Shown: positions 24,688 to 31,229 of the stretch, piece by piece | How positions within the stretch are numbered: the stretch's first letter is position 1 | Layout: the number at the start of each line of letters is the position of its first letter | Source: Actinomycetes bacterium | GTDB lineage: Bacteria > Actinomycetota > Acidimicrobiia > Acidimicrobiales > Ilumatobacteraceae | Reading direction: 5' to 3' | Assembly: GCA_025356335.1 (NCBI GenBank) | Contig: JANXUF010000114.1 | Span: 1 to 32,004, forward strand | Length of the DNA stretch: 32,004 bases | Translations under genes and position numbers: made by a program | The notes under the pieces: generated by a model | Database searches by the model: none | What the model saw: the letters and a program-made list of their open reading frames with translations, nothing else | Told to the model about the DNA's origin: nothing

Positions 24688-24693
24688 TAGTCT
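24688..24693 (+). promoter_or_regulatory. -10 element, leaderless promoter of pheA
   Basis: TAGTCT (TANNNT) ends exactly 6 bases before GTG 24700, which places the predicted transcript start at the start codon. The rest of the 103-bp gap to larB holds nothing clear. Confidence 0.55.
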
Positions 24694-24699
24694 TGAGGG

Positions 24700-25647
24700 G
24701 TGAGCAGCGCAGATCATCCACATCGTCGGATCGGCTACCTCGGGCCAGCTGGCACATTTACCGAACAGGCGCTGCGCACCCAGGCCGATCTCGCCGATGA
24801 CGAGTTGATTCCGATGCGTTCGATGCCGGACGTCCTCGACGCCGTCGAGGCAGGCGACATCGAACTCGGGTTCGTGGCGATCGAGAACTCGATCGAGGGA
24901 ACCGTCAACCTCAGCCAGGACGAACTGGCCTTCAACCATCACCTCTTGATCCAGCGTGAGGTCGTCCTCGATATCGAACACTGCCTGCTCGCACCTGCCG
25001 GTACGCAACTCGAGGACATCAAAGTCGTCTTCTCGATCCCCGTGGCGACAGCGCAATGCCACGCCTACCTGCGTCGTGCGTTTCCGGACGCGGACATCCA
25101 CGCCACCAACTCGACCGCCGAGGCTGCACGGATGGTCGGTGAATCGCGGTCTCCCGGCACGGCAGCCGTCGCCCCGCGCATCAACGCCGAGCTGTACGGG
25201 CTGACGATCGTTGCCGCGGACATCGCCGATCATCCTGGCAATCAGACGCGGTTCGTACTCGTCGCCAAGCACGGCATCCCGGCGAGCACGGGTCACGACC
25301 GCACGGCGCTCGTCGTCTACCAGCGGGCCAACGAGCCTGGCAGCCTGATCTCGATCCTCCAGGAGTTCGCCGCCAGGCGAATCGACCTGTCGAATCTGCT
25401 GTCCCGCCCGACGAAGGACGGCGGGCTCGGTGACTACTGTTTTGTCATCTACGCCAACGGCCATATCGACGACGAGTTGATGGCCGACGTACTGCGTGAA
25501 CTGCATGCCAAGCAGGGGCACGTGAAATTCCTCGGCTCCTATCCTGCCGCCGGCCCTCAGGCGTCGACAGCCCGTGAGCACGCCGACCAGCGTTGGCTGC
25601 AAGCCGACGACTGGGTCACCAGCCTCCGCAGCCAGATACAGAACTGA
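24700..25647 (+). CDS. pheA: Prephenate dehydratase
   Basis: This enzyme converts prephenate to phenylpyruvate in phenylalanine synthesis. An N-terminal catalytic domain (about 10-190) has YLGPAGTFTEQA, AIENSIEGTVN and the catalytic NQTRFVLVA (TRF) motif. A C-terminal ACT domain (about 200-280) provides phenylalanine feedback, with the GSL of NEPGSLISIL preserved. The usual ESRP motif reads LSRP, a change that could alter allosteric binding. The length of 315 residues is normal for a monofunctional enzyme. GTG 24700 has GAGGGG immediately before it, too close for a ribosome site; leaderless initiation is more likely. Confidence 0.95.
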   Translation: MSSADHPHRRIGYLGPAGTFTEQALRTQADLADDELIPMRSMPDVLDAVEAGDIELGFVAIENSIEGTVNLSQDELAFNHHLLIQREVVLDIEHCLLAPAGTQLEDIKVVFSIPVATAQCHAYLRRAFPDADIHATNSTAEAARMVGESRSPGTAAVAPRINAELYGLTIVAADIADHPGNQTRFVLVAKHGIPASTGHDRTALVVYQRANEPGSLISILQEFAARRIDLSNLLSRPTKDGGLGDYCFVIYANGHIDDELMADVLRELHAKQGHVKFLGSYPAAGPQASTAREHADQRWLQADDWVTSLRSQIQN

Positions 25648-25657
25648 GTCCACCCAC

Positions 25658-25697
25658 CCGCCACTTTTGGCGGCAAACGGGCCGAAGAACCGGCCCG
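25658..25697. terminator. Double hairpin between convergent pheA and rlmI-like genes
   Basis: Two perfect stems stand back to back: CCGCCA/TGGCGG with a CTTT loop (25658-25673), and CGGGCCG/CGGCCCG with a 6-base loop (25678-25697). No U-tract follows, but the location between two convergent stops suits a bidirectional terminator. Confidence 0.65.
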
Positions 25698-25707
25698 GGT
25701 ACGCGGG

Positions 25708-26913
25708 TCAGTCGATGACTCGGCAGATGAGGCCCTTGAGGTAACTCGTCTCCGGTACGGCGAGGTGGATTGGATGGTCGCTCGATTGGTGCAAGTGACG
25801 TTCGATGACGGCCTCGCGCTGGGTGTCGAGTGCTGCACCGGCGACGACCTTCTGGAACAGATCGTCGCTGACCGCCCCGGAACACGAGAACGTCATCAGC
25901 CTGCCGCCGGGACTCAACAGTTTGAACGCCAGCAGGTTGATGTCCTTGTAGGCCCGGGTCGAGCGGTTCAACTGCTCAGGCCTGGAGGAATTGGCGAGTT
26001 TTGGCGGGTCGAGGATGATGACGTCGAATCGCTCGCCACGATCGCGTAGCGTGCGGAGTTCGGTGAATGCATCGGCTTCGAGCATGGTCGCCGCAGTGGT
26101 CGCCGGGCCGAAGCCGTTGATTCCGAGGTTTTTCGCAGCGAGGGCCAACGACGGCCCTGACGAGTCGATGGCGACGACGTCGGTGGCGCCGGCAACCGCA
26201 GCGACGACGGAGAAGGCGCCGGTGTATGCGAAGACGTTGAGCACCCGTTCGCCAGGTGAGACCGTCGTTCGGAGCGCCTCGCGGTTGTCGCGTTGGTCGA
26301 GGTAGAAGCCCGTCTTGTGTCCGTTGCGGACATCGACGAGCAGGCGGATGCCGCCTTCGACGAGTTCGATGAACTCCGGCGGTTCCGAACCGGCTCGCAG
26401 CCCCGAACGCTGCGCCAATCCCTCGCGTGAGCGGACATCGAGGTCTGATCGCTCGTAGACCGATTCGACGCCCGGTAGCCGCGCGAGCGTTGCCGTGATC
26501 GTGTCGATCCACCGCTCGCTCGACGCTGCGGTCACTTCGATGACAACGGTCGAACCGTAGCGATCGGCGATCAGTCCAGGGACGAGGTCGCTCTCGGCGA
26601 ACACCAGCCGTGCCGAGTTCGTCGATGCCCACAACCCGTCGCGCCTGGCGACAGCTGTCTCGATACGGTCGGCAACGAGCGTCTCGTCGACTGCCTGATC
26701 GTGATCGAAGCTCCACACCCTGGCGACGATCTGTGAGTGCGGGTTGTACGCCGCCCAGGCAAGGAATTCTCCCTTGGGAGTTCGGACCTCGACGACGTCA
26801 CCGGCTTCGGCGGAACCATGCACACGCTCGACGGCTCCGCTGAAGATCCACGGGTGCCGTCTCCGGAGCGAACGGTCGCGATCGGTGCGGACGGTCAAGA
26901 CGGCGCTGCTCAC
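25708..26913 (-). CDS. RlmI-like 23S rRNA (cytosine-C5)-methyltransferase
   Basis: This class I SAM-dependent methyltransferase has 401 residues. An N-terminal PUA-like domain (RRRHPWIFSGAVERV, about 17-75) precedes a central domain and a C-terminal Rossmann domain. The latter has VLNVFAYTGAFSV (SAM loop), VAIDSSGPSLALAAKN, FDVIILDPPKLANS and FSCSGAV, the layout of RlmI (m5C1962 of 23S rRNA). The target in this organism is inferred from the family. GTG 26913 lacks a Shine-Dalgarno sequence and lies exactly 6 bases after TAGCTT. Confidence 0.9.
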   Translation of the reverse strand: MSSAVLTVRTDRDRSLRRRHPWIFSGAVERVHGSAEAGDVVEVRTPKGEFLAWAAYNPHSQIVARVWSFDHDQAVDETLVADRIETAVARRDGLWASTNSARLVFAESDLVPGLIADRYGSTVVIEVTAASSERWIDTITATLARLPGVESVYERSDLDVRSREGLAQRSGLRAGSEPPEFIELVEGGIRLLVDVRNGHKTGFYLDQRDNREALRTTVSPGERVLNVFAYTGAFSVVAAVAGATDVVAIDSSGPSLALAAKNLGINGFGPATTAATMLEADAFTELRTLRDRGERFDVIILDPPKLANSSRPEQLNRSTRAYKDINLLAFKLLSPGGRLMTFSCSGAVSDDLFQKVVAGAALDTQREAVIERHLHQSSDHPIHLAVPETSYLKGLICRVID

Positions 26914-26919
26914 GAACGG

Positions 26920-26925
26920 AAGCTA
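26920..26925 (-). promoter_or_regulatory. -10 element, leaderless promoter of the rlmI-like gene
   Basis: TAGCTT (TANNNT) ends 6 bases before GTG 26913 on the minus strand. Confidence 0.55.
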
Positions 26926-26974
26926 CCGTCGGCGGCCGCTGCCGGCACGAGGTATGCGTGAACTGCTGGGGAAG

Positions 26975-26980
26975 TAATGT
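26975..26980 (+). promoter_or_regulatory. -10 element upstream of the 5'-3' exonuclease gene
   Basis: TAATGT ends 8 bases before ATG 26989. It overlaps the earlier ATG 26977, so if this promoter is used that ATG would not be transcribed, supporting 26989 as start. Confidence 0.45.
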
Positions 26981-26988
26981 GCCGCGGG

Positions 26989-27864
26989 ATGAAGGTTCAT
27001 CTGATCGACGGCACCTACGAACTGTTCCGCCAGCACTTCGGCCAGGTGTCGCGCCACAGCGACGCCGGGCCCTACGCCGCAACGGTCGGCGTGCTCAGCT
27101 CGACACTGCAGTTGATCGCAGAGGGTGCGACGCACCTCGGCGTCGCCTCCGATCACATCATCGAGAGCTTCCGCAACGACCTGTGGCCCGGCTACAAGAC
27201 GAGTTCGGGCATGGACGACGAATTGCTGATGCAGATCCCGACGATGGAGGCGGCGCTCGTCGCCATGGGTATCACGACGTGGGCGATGGTCGAGTTCGAG
27301 GCCGACGATGCGCTCGGGGCTGCCGCACTCGTGGCTGAGCGTGACGACCGGGTGACGCAGGCGCTGATCGTGACGCCGGACAAGGACCTCGGACAGTGCG
27401 TACGCGGCACGCGTATCGTGCAATACGACCGGCGCAAGCAGGAGATCGTCGATGAAGCAGGAGTGATCTCCAAATTCGGGGTCAGGCCGTCGAGTATCCC
27501 CGACTATCTCGGTCTCGTCGGCGACACCGCCGACGGGTTCCCCGGGCTTGCCGGTTGGGGAGCGAAGAGCGCCTCAGCAGTGCTTGCGCGTTACGAACAC
27601 CTCGAGGCGATCCCGCCGACATCGGGGATGTGGGACATTCCCGGTCTGCGCGCCGCCGAGAAGCTTGCCAGGACGCTGCACAGCGATTTCGAGCTGGCAC
27701 TGCTGTTCCGGCGCATCGCCACGATCGAGACCGAGGTCGCCGTCGGCACCGTGGACGATTGGCACTGGAAGGGCCCGACCGACGAGTTCGCGGTGATCGC
27801 CGAGCACATCGGGGCACCATCGCTGGCAGCCAGAGCGCAGCGACTGCTGGAACGCTCGAGGTAG
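26989..27864 (+). CDS. 5'-3' exonuclease / flap-endonuclease-like protein
   Basis: This stand-alone FEN-type nuclease has 291 residues, like the exonuclease domain of DNA polymerase I. The metal-binding acidic clusters are visible: HLIDGTYELF at the N-terminus, VEFEADDALGAAA, IVTPDKDLGQCV, and LVGDTADGFPGLAGWG, the last leading into the helix-hairpin-helix (GAKSASAVLARY). Possible roles are Okazaki fragment or repair processing. ATG 26989 (MKVHLIDG) is chosen over 26977 because the predicted -10 overlaps the earlier ATG and the family begins at this point. It is divergent from the rlmI-like gene. Confidence 0.9.
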   Translation: MKVHLIDGTYELFRQHFGQVSRHSDAGPYAATVGVLSSTLQLIAEGATHLGVASDHIIESFRNDLWPGYKTSSGMDDELLMQIPTMEAALVAMGITTWAMVEFEADDALGAAALVAERDDRVTQALIVTPDKDLGQCVRGTRIVQYDRRKQEIVDEAGVISKFGVRPSSIPDYLGLVGDTADGFPGLAGWGAKSASAVLARYEHLEAIPPTSGMWDIPGLRAAEKLARTLHSDFELALLFRRIATIETEVAVGTVDDWHWKGPTDEFAVIAEHIGAPSLAARAQRLLERSR

Positions 27865-27877
27865 TCGGGACGCTGTG

Positions 27878-28017
27878 CGGGTCTGTCGACGGTGATAGTG
27901 GCCAGGCGGTCTGCGGCACACAAGCAAAACCGCTGAAGGCTGCTGCCGCCAGGCCCTGACCTGTTTCACGGGTGCTCGTTGCACAGGACCCGACCACCAT
28001 CACACTCGACAGACCCG
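27878..28017 (-). ncRNA. ffs: Signal recognition particle RNA (4.5S/SRP RNA)
   Basis: The minus strand contains the SRP domain IV signature: UCAGG (27959-27955), a GCC/GGC stem closed by the tetraloop UGGC (27951-27948), and AGCAGCC (27944-27938). Upstream on the RNA, GTGCAACGAGC then CCGTGAAACAGG matches the conserved 5' part of bacterial 4.5S RNA. The ends of the RNA pair: a 24-bp stem with three mismatches joins 28017-27994 to 27901-27878. The loop is of the URRC type instead of the common GGAA, a known functional alternative. The ends are approximate. The RNA pairs with Ffh to target membrane proteins. It lies head to head with tRNA-Ser. Confidence 0.92.
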
Positions 28018-28140
28018 AATGAGTGGCATCGCGCTCATACGCATTGCATTTCCCTGCTTGCGCAGGTGTGGAGCAGGCTAGCGGGCCGTTACCCTTCCCG
28101 CGCTACCTGATGCGTTGCTCTTCGGAGTAACGGGTCGTAC
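28018..28140. promoter_or_regulatory. Divergent promoter region of ffs and tRNA-Ser
   Basis: This 123-bp gap lies between two divergent stable-RNA genes, so promoters for both must be here. TACCCT (28090-28095) is a possible -10 for tRNA-Ser. A small palindrome CCTGC-TTGC-GCAGG is at 28053-28066. No clear -35 boxes are seen. Confidence 0.45.
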
Positions 28141-28225
28141 GGAGGGATGCGAGAGCGGCCGAATCGGCACGCCTGGAAAGCGTGTGTGGGGCAACTCACC
28201 GTGGGTTCAAATCCCACTCTCTCCG
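28141..28225 (+). tRNA. tRNA-Ser (anticodon GGA)
   Basis: A complete cloverleaf is visible: acceptor stem GGAGGGA pairing with TCTCTCC (28218-28224, one G-U), anticodon loop CTGGAAA with GGA at 28175-28177, a long variable arm typical of serine tRNAs, and T-arm GTGGG-TTCAAAT-CCCAC (28201-28217). The discriminator is G28225. CCA is not encoded. It decodes UCC and UCU. Its 3' end is the likely attachment site of the downstream integrated element. Confidence 0.96.
28201..28225 (+). other. Probable attL within the tRNA-Ser 3' end
   Basis: The tyrosine integrase gene begins 174 bp downstream and points away from the tRNA, the usual layout when an element inserts at a tRNA 3' end and rebuilds it. 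The exact core is unknown because no matching direct repeat (attR) was found later in the window. Confidence 0.5.
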
Positions 28226-28244
28226 CGAATGGGTGTTTTGCGGT

Positions 28245-28277
28245 GCACCGGTGTTCACCAAAAGTGGACGCCGGTGC
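28245..28277. terminator. Strong 14-bp hairpin 19 bases after tRNA-Ser
   Basis: GCACCGGTGTTCAC (28245-28258) pairs with GTGGACGCCGGTGC (28264-28277) over all 14 positions (two G-U), with loop CAAAA. No U-tract follows. It could end the tRNA transcript as a U-less terminator, or be a protein-binding palindrome of the element's attachment region. Confidence 0.6.
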
Positions 28278-28335
28278 CTGTGAGCTGGTCTTATCTGTTT
28301 TGATGTTCACGAGCGTCTACGCTTGTAACTGGAGC

Positions 28336-28356
28336 GTTGCTATGTCGGTTGCTATG
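28336..28356 (+). repeat. Direct repeat upstream of the integrase gene
   Basis: GTTGCTATG occurs at 28336-28344 and 28348-28356, a 12-bp period, 44-64 bases before the integrase ATG. It could be a pair of integrase arm-type sites or an operator. The rest of the 174-bp gap between the tRNA and integrase shows the hairpin and nothing else clear. Confidence 0.5.
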
Positions 28357-28399
28357 CGAGGCCGAATGCACCTCTGGTTCATCGACGTGAGGAGCAGAT

Positions 28400-29656
28400 A
28401 TGCCGCGTAAACCGAATGGCAAGCGAATCATCTCGACGAACGGCGCAGTGTCGGTCCGAGCAAAAAACGCGAACGGCGAAGGCTCGGTGTACTTCGTGGA
28501 AACTGCTGGTGCGTGGCGGGCGTCGTACCTTCTTCCCGGCGAATCGAAGCGTCGCTTTGTCCAGGCTCGGACGCGCGACTTGGTGATAGCTCGAAGATGC
28601 GAAGCGATCACGTCAGCTGACGAGAAGCGGCTCCGGGTGACTCGATTCGACTCCAACACGACGGTTGCCGAGCTCGCCGCAGCCTGGCTTTCGACGGTCG
28701 CTCGCCATCGGATGCGCGTGACGACCTTCGAGGAGACCTCGAAGCGCCTCGGCCGCCTTGGAACGCTGCTTGCCGTCCCCGTCGTCGATCTCACCACGGA
28801 GAGCCTCACGCAGTGGCAGTCCGAACTTCTCGATCGCTTTGCGCCGCGAACCGTCGTCGGCACCCGCACCAGCGTCAACCAACTGCTCAAGTGGGCCACG
28901 GAACTCGGCATCGTCTCGGTCAACCCGGTCGCCAAGGTGCGTCCGCCGAAGGTGCAACCCAAGCCAGGAACCGTTCTTGCTCCGGCTGACGTTGCCAGGC
29001 TATTGGATTCCACGGGTATGCATCGATACGGCCCGGTTGTTGCTCTGCTGTTCACGAGCGGACTGCGCGTCTCCGAAGCTCTTGGGTTGTCGTGGGACGA
29101 TGTGGATCTCGACGATGGTGTTGCGACAGTTCGGCGTTGTGTGATGTACTCTTCCGCAACTGGAAAGGCCTTCGGGCCGCCGAAGACATCAGGGGCTCTC
29201 GGCACGCACTTCCTTGCTCCCGGAACCGTGTCGAAGTTGACGACGTGGAGGACGACGCAAGCCGCCGAACGGAGGGCTCTTGGATCCCGGTGGCCGATAC
29301 ATGTGTATGAGGGCCGTCCAGTCGATCCAGTGTTCACCACGACTGCCGGGGAGTTGGTCAGCCGCCAACACATCGATGCGCTCCTGCGCCGCACAGGTAC
29401 TTCACTCGGGTTCGACGTGGCGCACCTCGGCACCCATGTCGGTCGCCGTTCGCTGATCACGGCGCTGTACACGAACGGGGTGCAGCTCGATGACATCCAA
29501 CATCACATCGGTCACTCCGACAGCCGTACAACCGCCGGCTACGTCGCCTCGCTTGGCAAGCGTCCGCAACGAACGGCATCTATCGCAGCCCAACTGATGG
29601 ACCGCCCTGCGTTGGACGTGAAGCCGCCGTCCAGCGAGCGTCCGCCGGCTGCGTAG
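28400..29656 (+). CDS. int: Tyrosine recombinase (integrase)
   Basis: The site-specific integrase of the tRNA-Ser element is 418 residues. An arm-binding-like N-terminus (about 20-70, GEGSVYF then AWRASYLLPGESKRRFVQA) is followed by a core-binding SAM-like domain (about 85-170) and the catalytic domain (about 190-385). All catalytic residues are visible: Arg223 (TSGLRVSEALGLSW), Lys262 (GPPKTSGA), His346-x2-Arg349, His372 (HIGHSD) and Tyr381 (TTAGYV). It thus appears intact. GAGGAG lies 6 bases before ATG 28400. It is transcribed away from the tRNA. Confidence 0.95.
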   Translation: MPRKPNGKRIISTNGAVSVRAKNANGEGSVYFVETAGAWRASYLLPGESKRRFVQARTRDLVIARRCEAITSADEKRLRVTRFDSNTTVAELAAAWLSTVARHRMRVTTFEETSKRLGRLGTLLAVPVVDLTTESLTQWQSELLDRFAPRTVVGTRTSVNQLLKWATELGIVSVNPVAKVRPPKVQPKPGTVLAPADVARLLDSTGMHRYGPVVALLFTSGLRVSEALGLSWDDVDLDDGVATVRRCVMYSSATGKAFGPPKTSGALGTHFLAPGTVSKLTTWRTTQAAERRALGSRWPIHVYEGRPVDPVFTTTAGELVSRQHIDALLRRTGTSLGFDVAHLGTHVGRRSLITALYTNGVQLDDIQHHIGHSDSRTTAGYVASLGKRPQRTASIAAQLMDRPALDVKPPSSERPPAA

Positions 29657-29750
29657 TTGCTACCTGGGGTCCACTCGGTCCTTCGACGGATGCAACACAC
29701 AAGCGAATCCGGATCATTGCTTGGTGAACGTCCAGACATCGAGGTGCACC

Positions 29751-29831
29751 ATGACATCACCCAACCAAAGTCCACCGTCGCCACGGCGAAAGGGATCTCG
29801 GGTTCCAACTCACCACTTCGCTTTCAACTGA
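29751..29831 (+). CDS. Possible 26-residue peptide ORF
   Basis: ATG 29751 is preceded by GAGGTG 4 bases upstream and reads MTSPNQSPPSPRRKGSR then VPTHHFAFN before a stop. It is the only coding candidate in the 227-bp gap between the integrase and excisionase-like genes, and has no recognised relatives. It may be chance. Confidence 0.2.
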   Translation: MTSPNQSPPSPRRKGSRVPTHHFAFN

Positions 29832-29883
29832 ACGATCGGGGGAAACGAGCGACCTCGGGATCGCATCGGGGCCCGACCACTTC

Positions 29884-30117
29884 GTGTCGTCGTGGCCGCC
29901 AACTCGACTCGCAGGCGCCGACTCCGCAGTGCTGCTCCCGCTAGCTGTGTCCCCCAACGAAGCGGCCACCATAGCCCGATGCAGTCGAGGTTTCCTGTAC
30001 AAGCCCATCCGTACCGGCGAGCTGCGGTCGTTCAAGATGGGGCGGTCCCGCAAGATCATGTACGAGGATCTCGTCAGCTGGGTGAATTCCCTCGCCGATC
30101 GGAATTCTGCAGGGTAA
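29884..30117 (+). CDS. Excisionase-like helix-turn-helix protein
   Basis: The conserved part LAVSPNEAATIARCSRGFLYK then IRTGELRSFKMGRSRKIMYEDLVSWVNSL is a MerR/Xis-type winged helix (HTH_17), with the usual 'R..K.G....I...DL..W' ending. Such proteins act with a tyrosine integrase in excision or repress the element. The annotated GTG 29884 gives 77 residues; GTG 29947 gives 56 and begins at the domain, and is perhaps more likely, since residues before it look random. The gene is just downstream of the integrase, same strand. Confidence 0.8.
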   Translation: MSSWPPTRLAGADSAVLLPLAVSPNEAATIARCSRGFLYKPIRTGELRSFKMGRSRKIMYEDLVSWVNSLADRNSAG

Positions 30118-30180
30118 CCGTTGCGTCGATAGTCGTGCTCCGAACGTCATCGGCGCCGAATGGCCGCCCCACTCCACCGG

Positions 30181-30186
30181 TACGTT
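30181..30186 (+). promoter_or_regulatory. -10 element, leaderless promoter of the PIN gene
   Basis: TACGTT (TANNNT) ends exactly 6 bases before GTG 30193. The identical geometry is found at pheA, the rlmI-like gene and the small membrane protein gene. Confidence 0.55.
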
Positions 30187-30192
30187 GAGGGC

Positions 30193-31182
30193 GTGCTGCA
30201 TCTGCTGGTCGACACGTCGACGTGGCTTGACCTGTCCAGGCGCCGCGACGGGCAGCGATGGATCGTTGCGCTCCGCGAGCTCCTTCGCCAGGGCAAGATC
30301 GAGCTGCTTGTGCCGGCGGTCGTCGTTGATGAGTTCGTCCGGAACCGTGAACGCGTCGAGGCTTCCATGACCTCGAGCGTTGCGCAGCGGTTCAAACTCA
30401 TCAAGCAGGATCTCGACGAGTATGGCGGAACAGACAACCAGGAAGCGCTGAAATTGATTCAGGATCTCGCTCATCAGGTGCCGCTGGTCGGTGCAATGAC
30501 GACTCGGAACTTCGGCGATGTCCTCGATTTGCTCCGAGCGGGGCACGTCCTGGACCCGACCGTTGCGGATTATGGTTCAGTGGTCGCTCGAGGGCTCGAT
30601 AAACGGGCACCGCTACATCGCTCACGCAACAGCGTTGCAGACGCCTTGCTGGCGGAGCTCTATTCAACAGCGATCGACGCAGTAGATCTGGCAAGCGAGC
30701 CTCACGCCTTCGTGACGTCCAATAGTGACGACTTCTCGCAGCCCGGTGGCGACAGGCGACTACCTCATCCGGACATCGCGAGCGCGTTTGCGTCGGGGGG
30801 CTCCACATACGCCCTCGGAGTCGACGGACTCAGCGACGTCCTTCGAGAGCAGTTCGGCGACGAGATCGACGAACTGCTCGCCGAGACGGACTTCGTCGAA
30901 GAGCCGCGGCGTCTGGACGAGATTACCGAAGCCGAGAAACAACTGTTTGACCGCATCTGGTATCACCGCTCACTCCAGCACGAGCGCCAGCTGCAGGACG
31001 ACCAAGCGAGTATCGAACCGCTTCTGAGCGTTGCAGGCCCGAACCGCGAACGCGTCGAGGCGACCTACACGCAGACTGGTGAACTCGGTCCATACACAGA
31101 CTTCGAGCTGGGCATGCTCAATGGGAAGCTCTCCGCACTTCGCTGGGTACTCGGCAGCGAGTGGGACTTCCTCGACACGTAG
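30193..31182 (+). CDS. PIN-domain nuclease fused to a conserved C-terminal module
   Basis: The N-terminal PIN-fold ribonuclease-like domain (about 1-195) shows HLLVDTSTWLDLS (first acidic site), LLVPAVVVDEFVRN (second), NSVADALLAELYS (third, acidic) and HAFVTSNSDDFS (fourth). This spacing, with a long insert, resembles DUF4935/PIN_4 proteins. The C-terminal part (about 250-329) ends DFELGMLNGKLSALRWVLGS then EWDFLDT, a module I recall from other actinobacterial small proteins but cannot name. It is cargo of the tRNA-Ser element; toxin, defence or RNA-processing roles are all possible. GTG 30193 is chosen over 30160 by the -10 geometry and the domain start. No antitoxin-like partner is adjacent. 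Confidence 0.75.
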   Translation: MLHLLVDTSTWLDLSRRRDGQRWIVALRELLRQGKIELLVPAVVVDEFVRNRERVEASMTSSVAQRFKLIKQDLDEYGGTDNQEALKLIQDLAHQVPLVGAMTTRNFGDVLDLLRAGHVLDPTVADYGSVVARGLDKRAPLHRSRNSVADALLAELYSTAIDAVDLASEPHAFVTSNSDDFSQPGGDRRLPHPDIASAFASGGSTYALGVDGLSDVLREQFGDEIDELLAETDFVEEPRRLDEITEAEKQLFDRIWYHRSLQHERQLQDDQASIEPLLSVAGPNRERVEATYTQTGELGPYTDFELGMLNGKLSALRWVLGSEWDFLDT

Positions 31183-31229
31183 ACCGTTGACGTCGGGGTG
31201 ACACGCAACGATCGGCGCTGACGCGTGGA

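Larger units (their letters stand above)
28201..31182 (+). mobile_element. Left part of an element integrated at tRNA-Ser
   Basis: The tRNA-Ser 3' end, integrase, excisionase-like gene and PIN-nuclease cargo lie in one direction. The right end is not defined: no second copy of the tRNA 3' sequence appears before 32004. The truncated DinB/MDMPI gene at 31230 could mark a border or an internal scar. Confidence 0.6.

Noticed and set aside
25513..25528. CACGTG-centred sequence inside pheA as a third parS
   Set aside because: Only the central hexamer and three flanking A residues match; the left half-site is lost.
24556..25653. 365-residue minus-strand frame over pheA
   Set aside because: It is the complement of a clear prephenate dehydratase and has no recognisable domain.
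27878..28017. 24-bp inverted repeat as the ends of a miniature transposon
   Set aside because: The interior carries the SRP RNA signature and the arms are its terminal stem; no target-site duplication flanks it.
28291..29496. 401-residue minus-strand frame
   Set aside because: It is antisense to an integrase with all catalytic residues; no motif in the antisense product.
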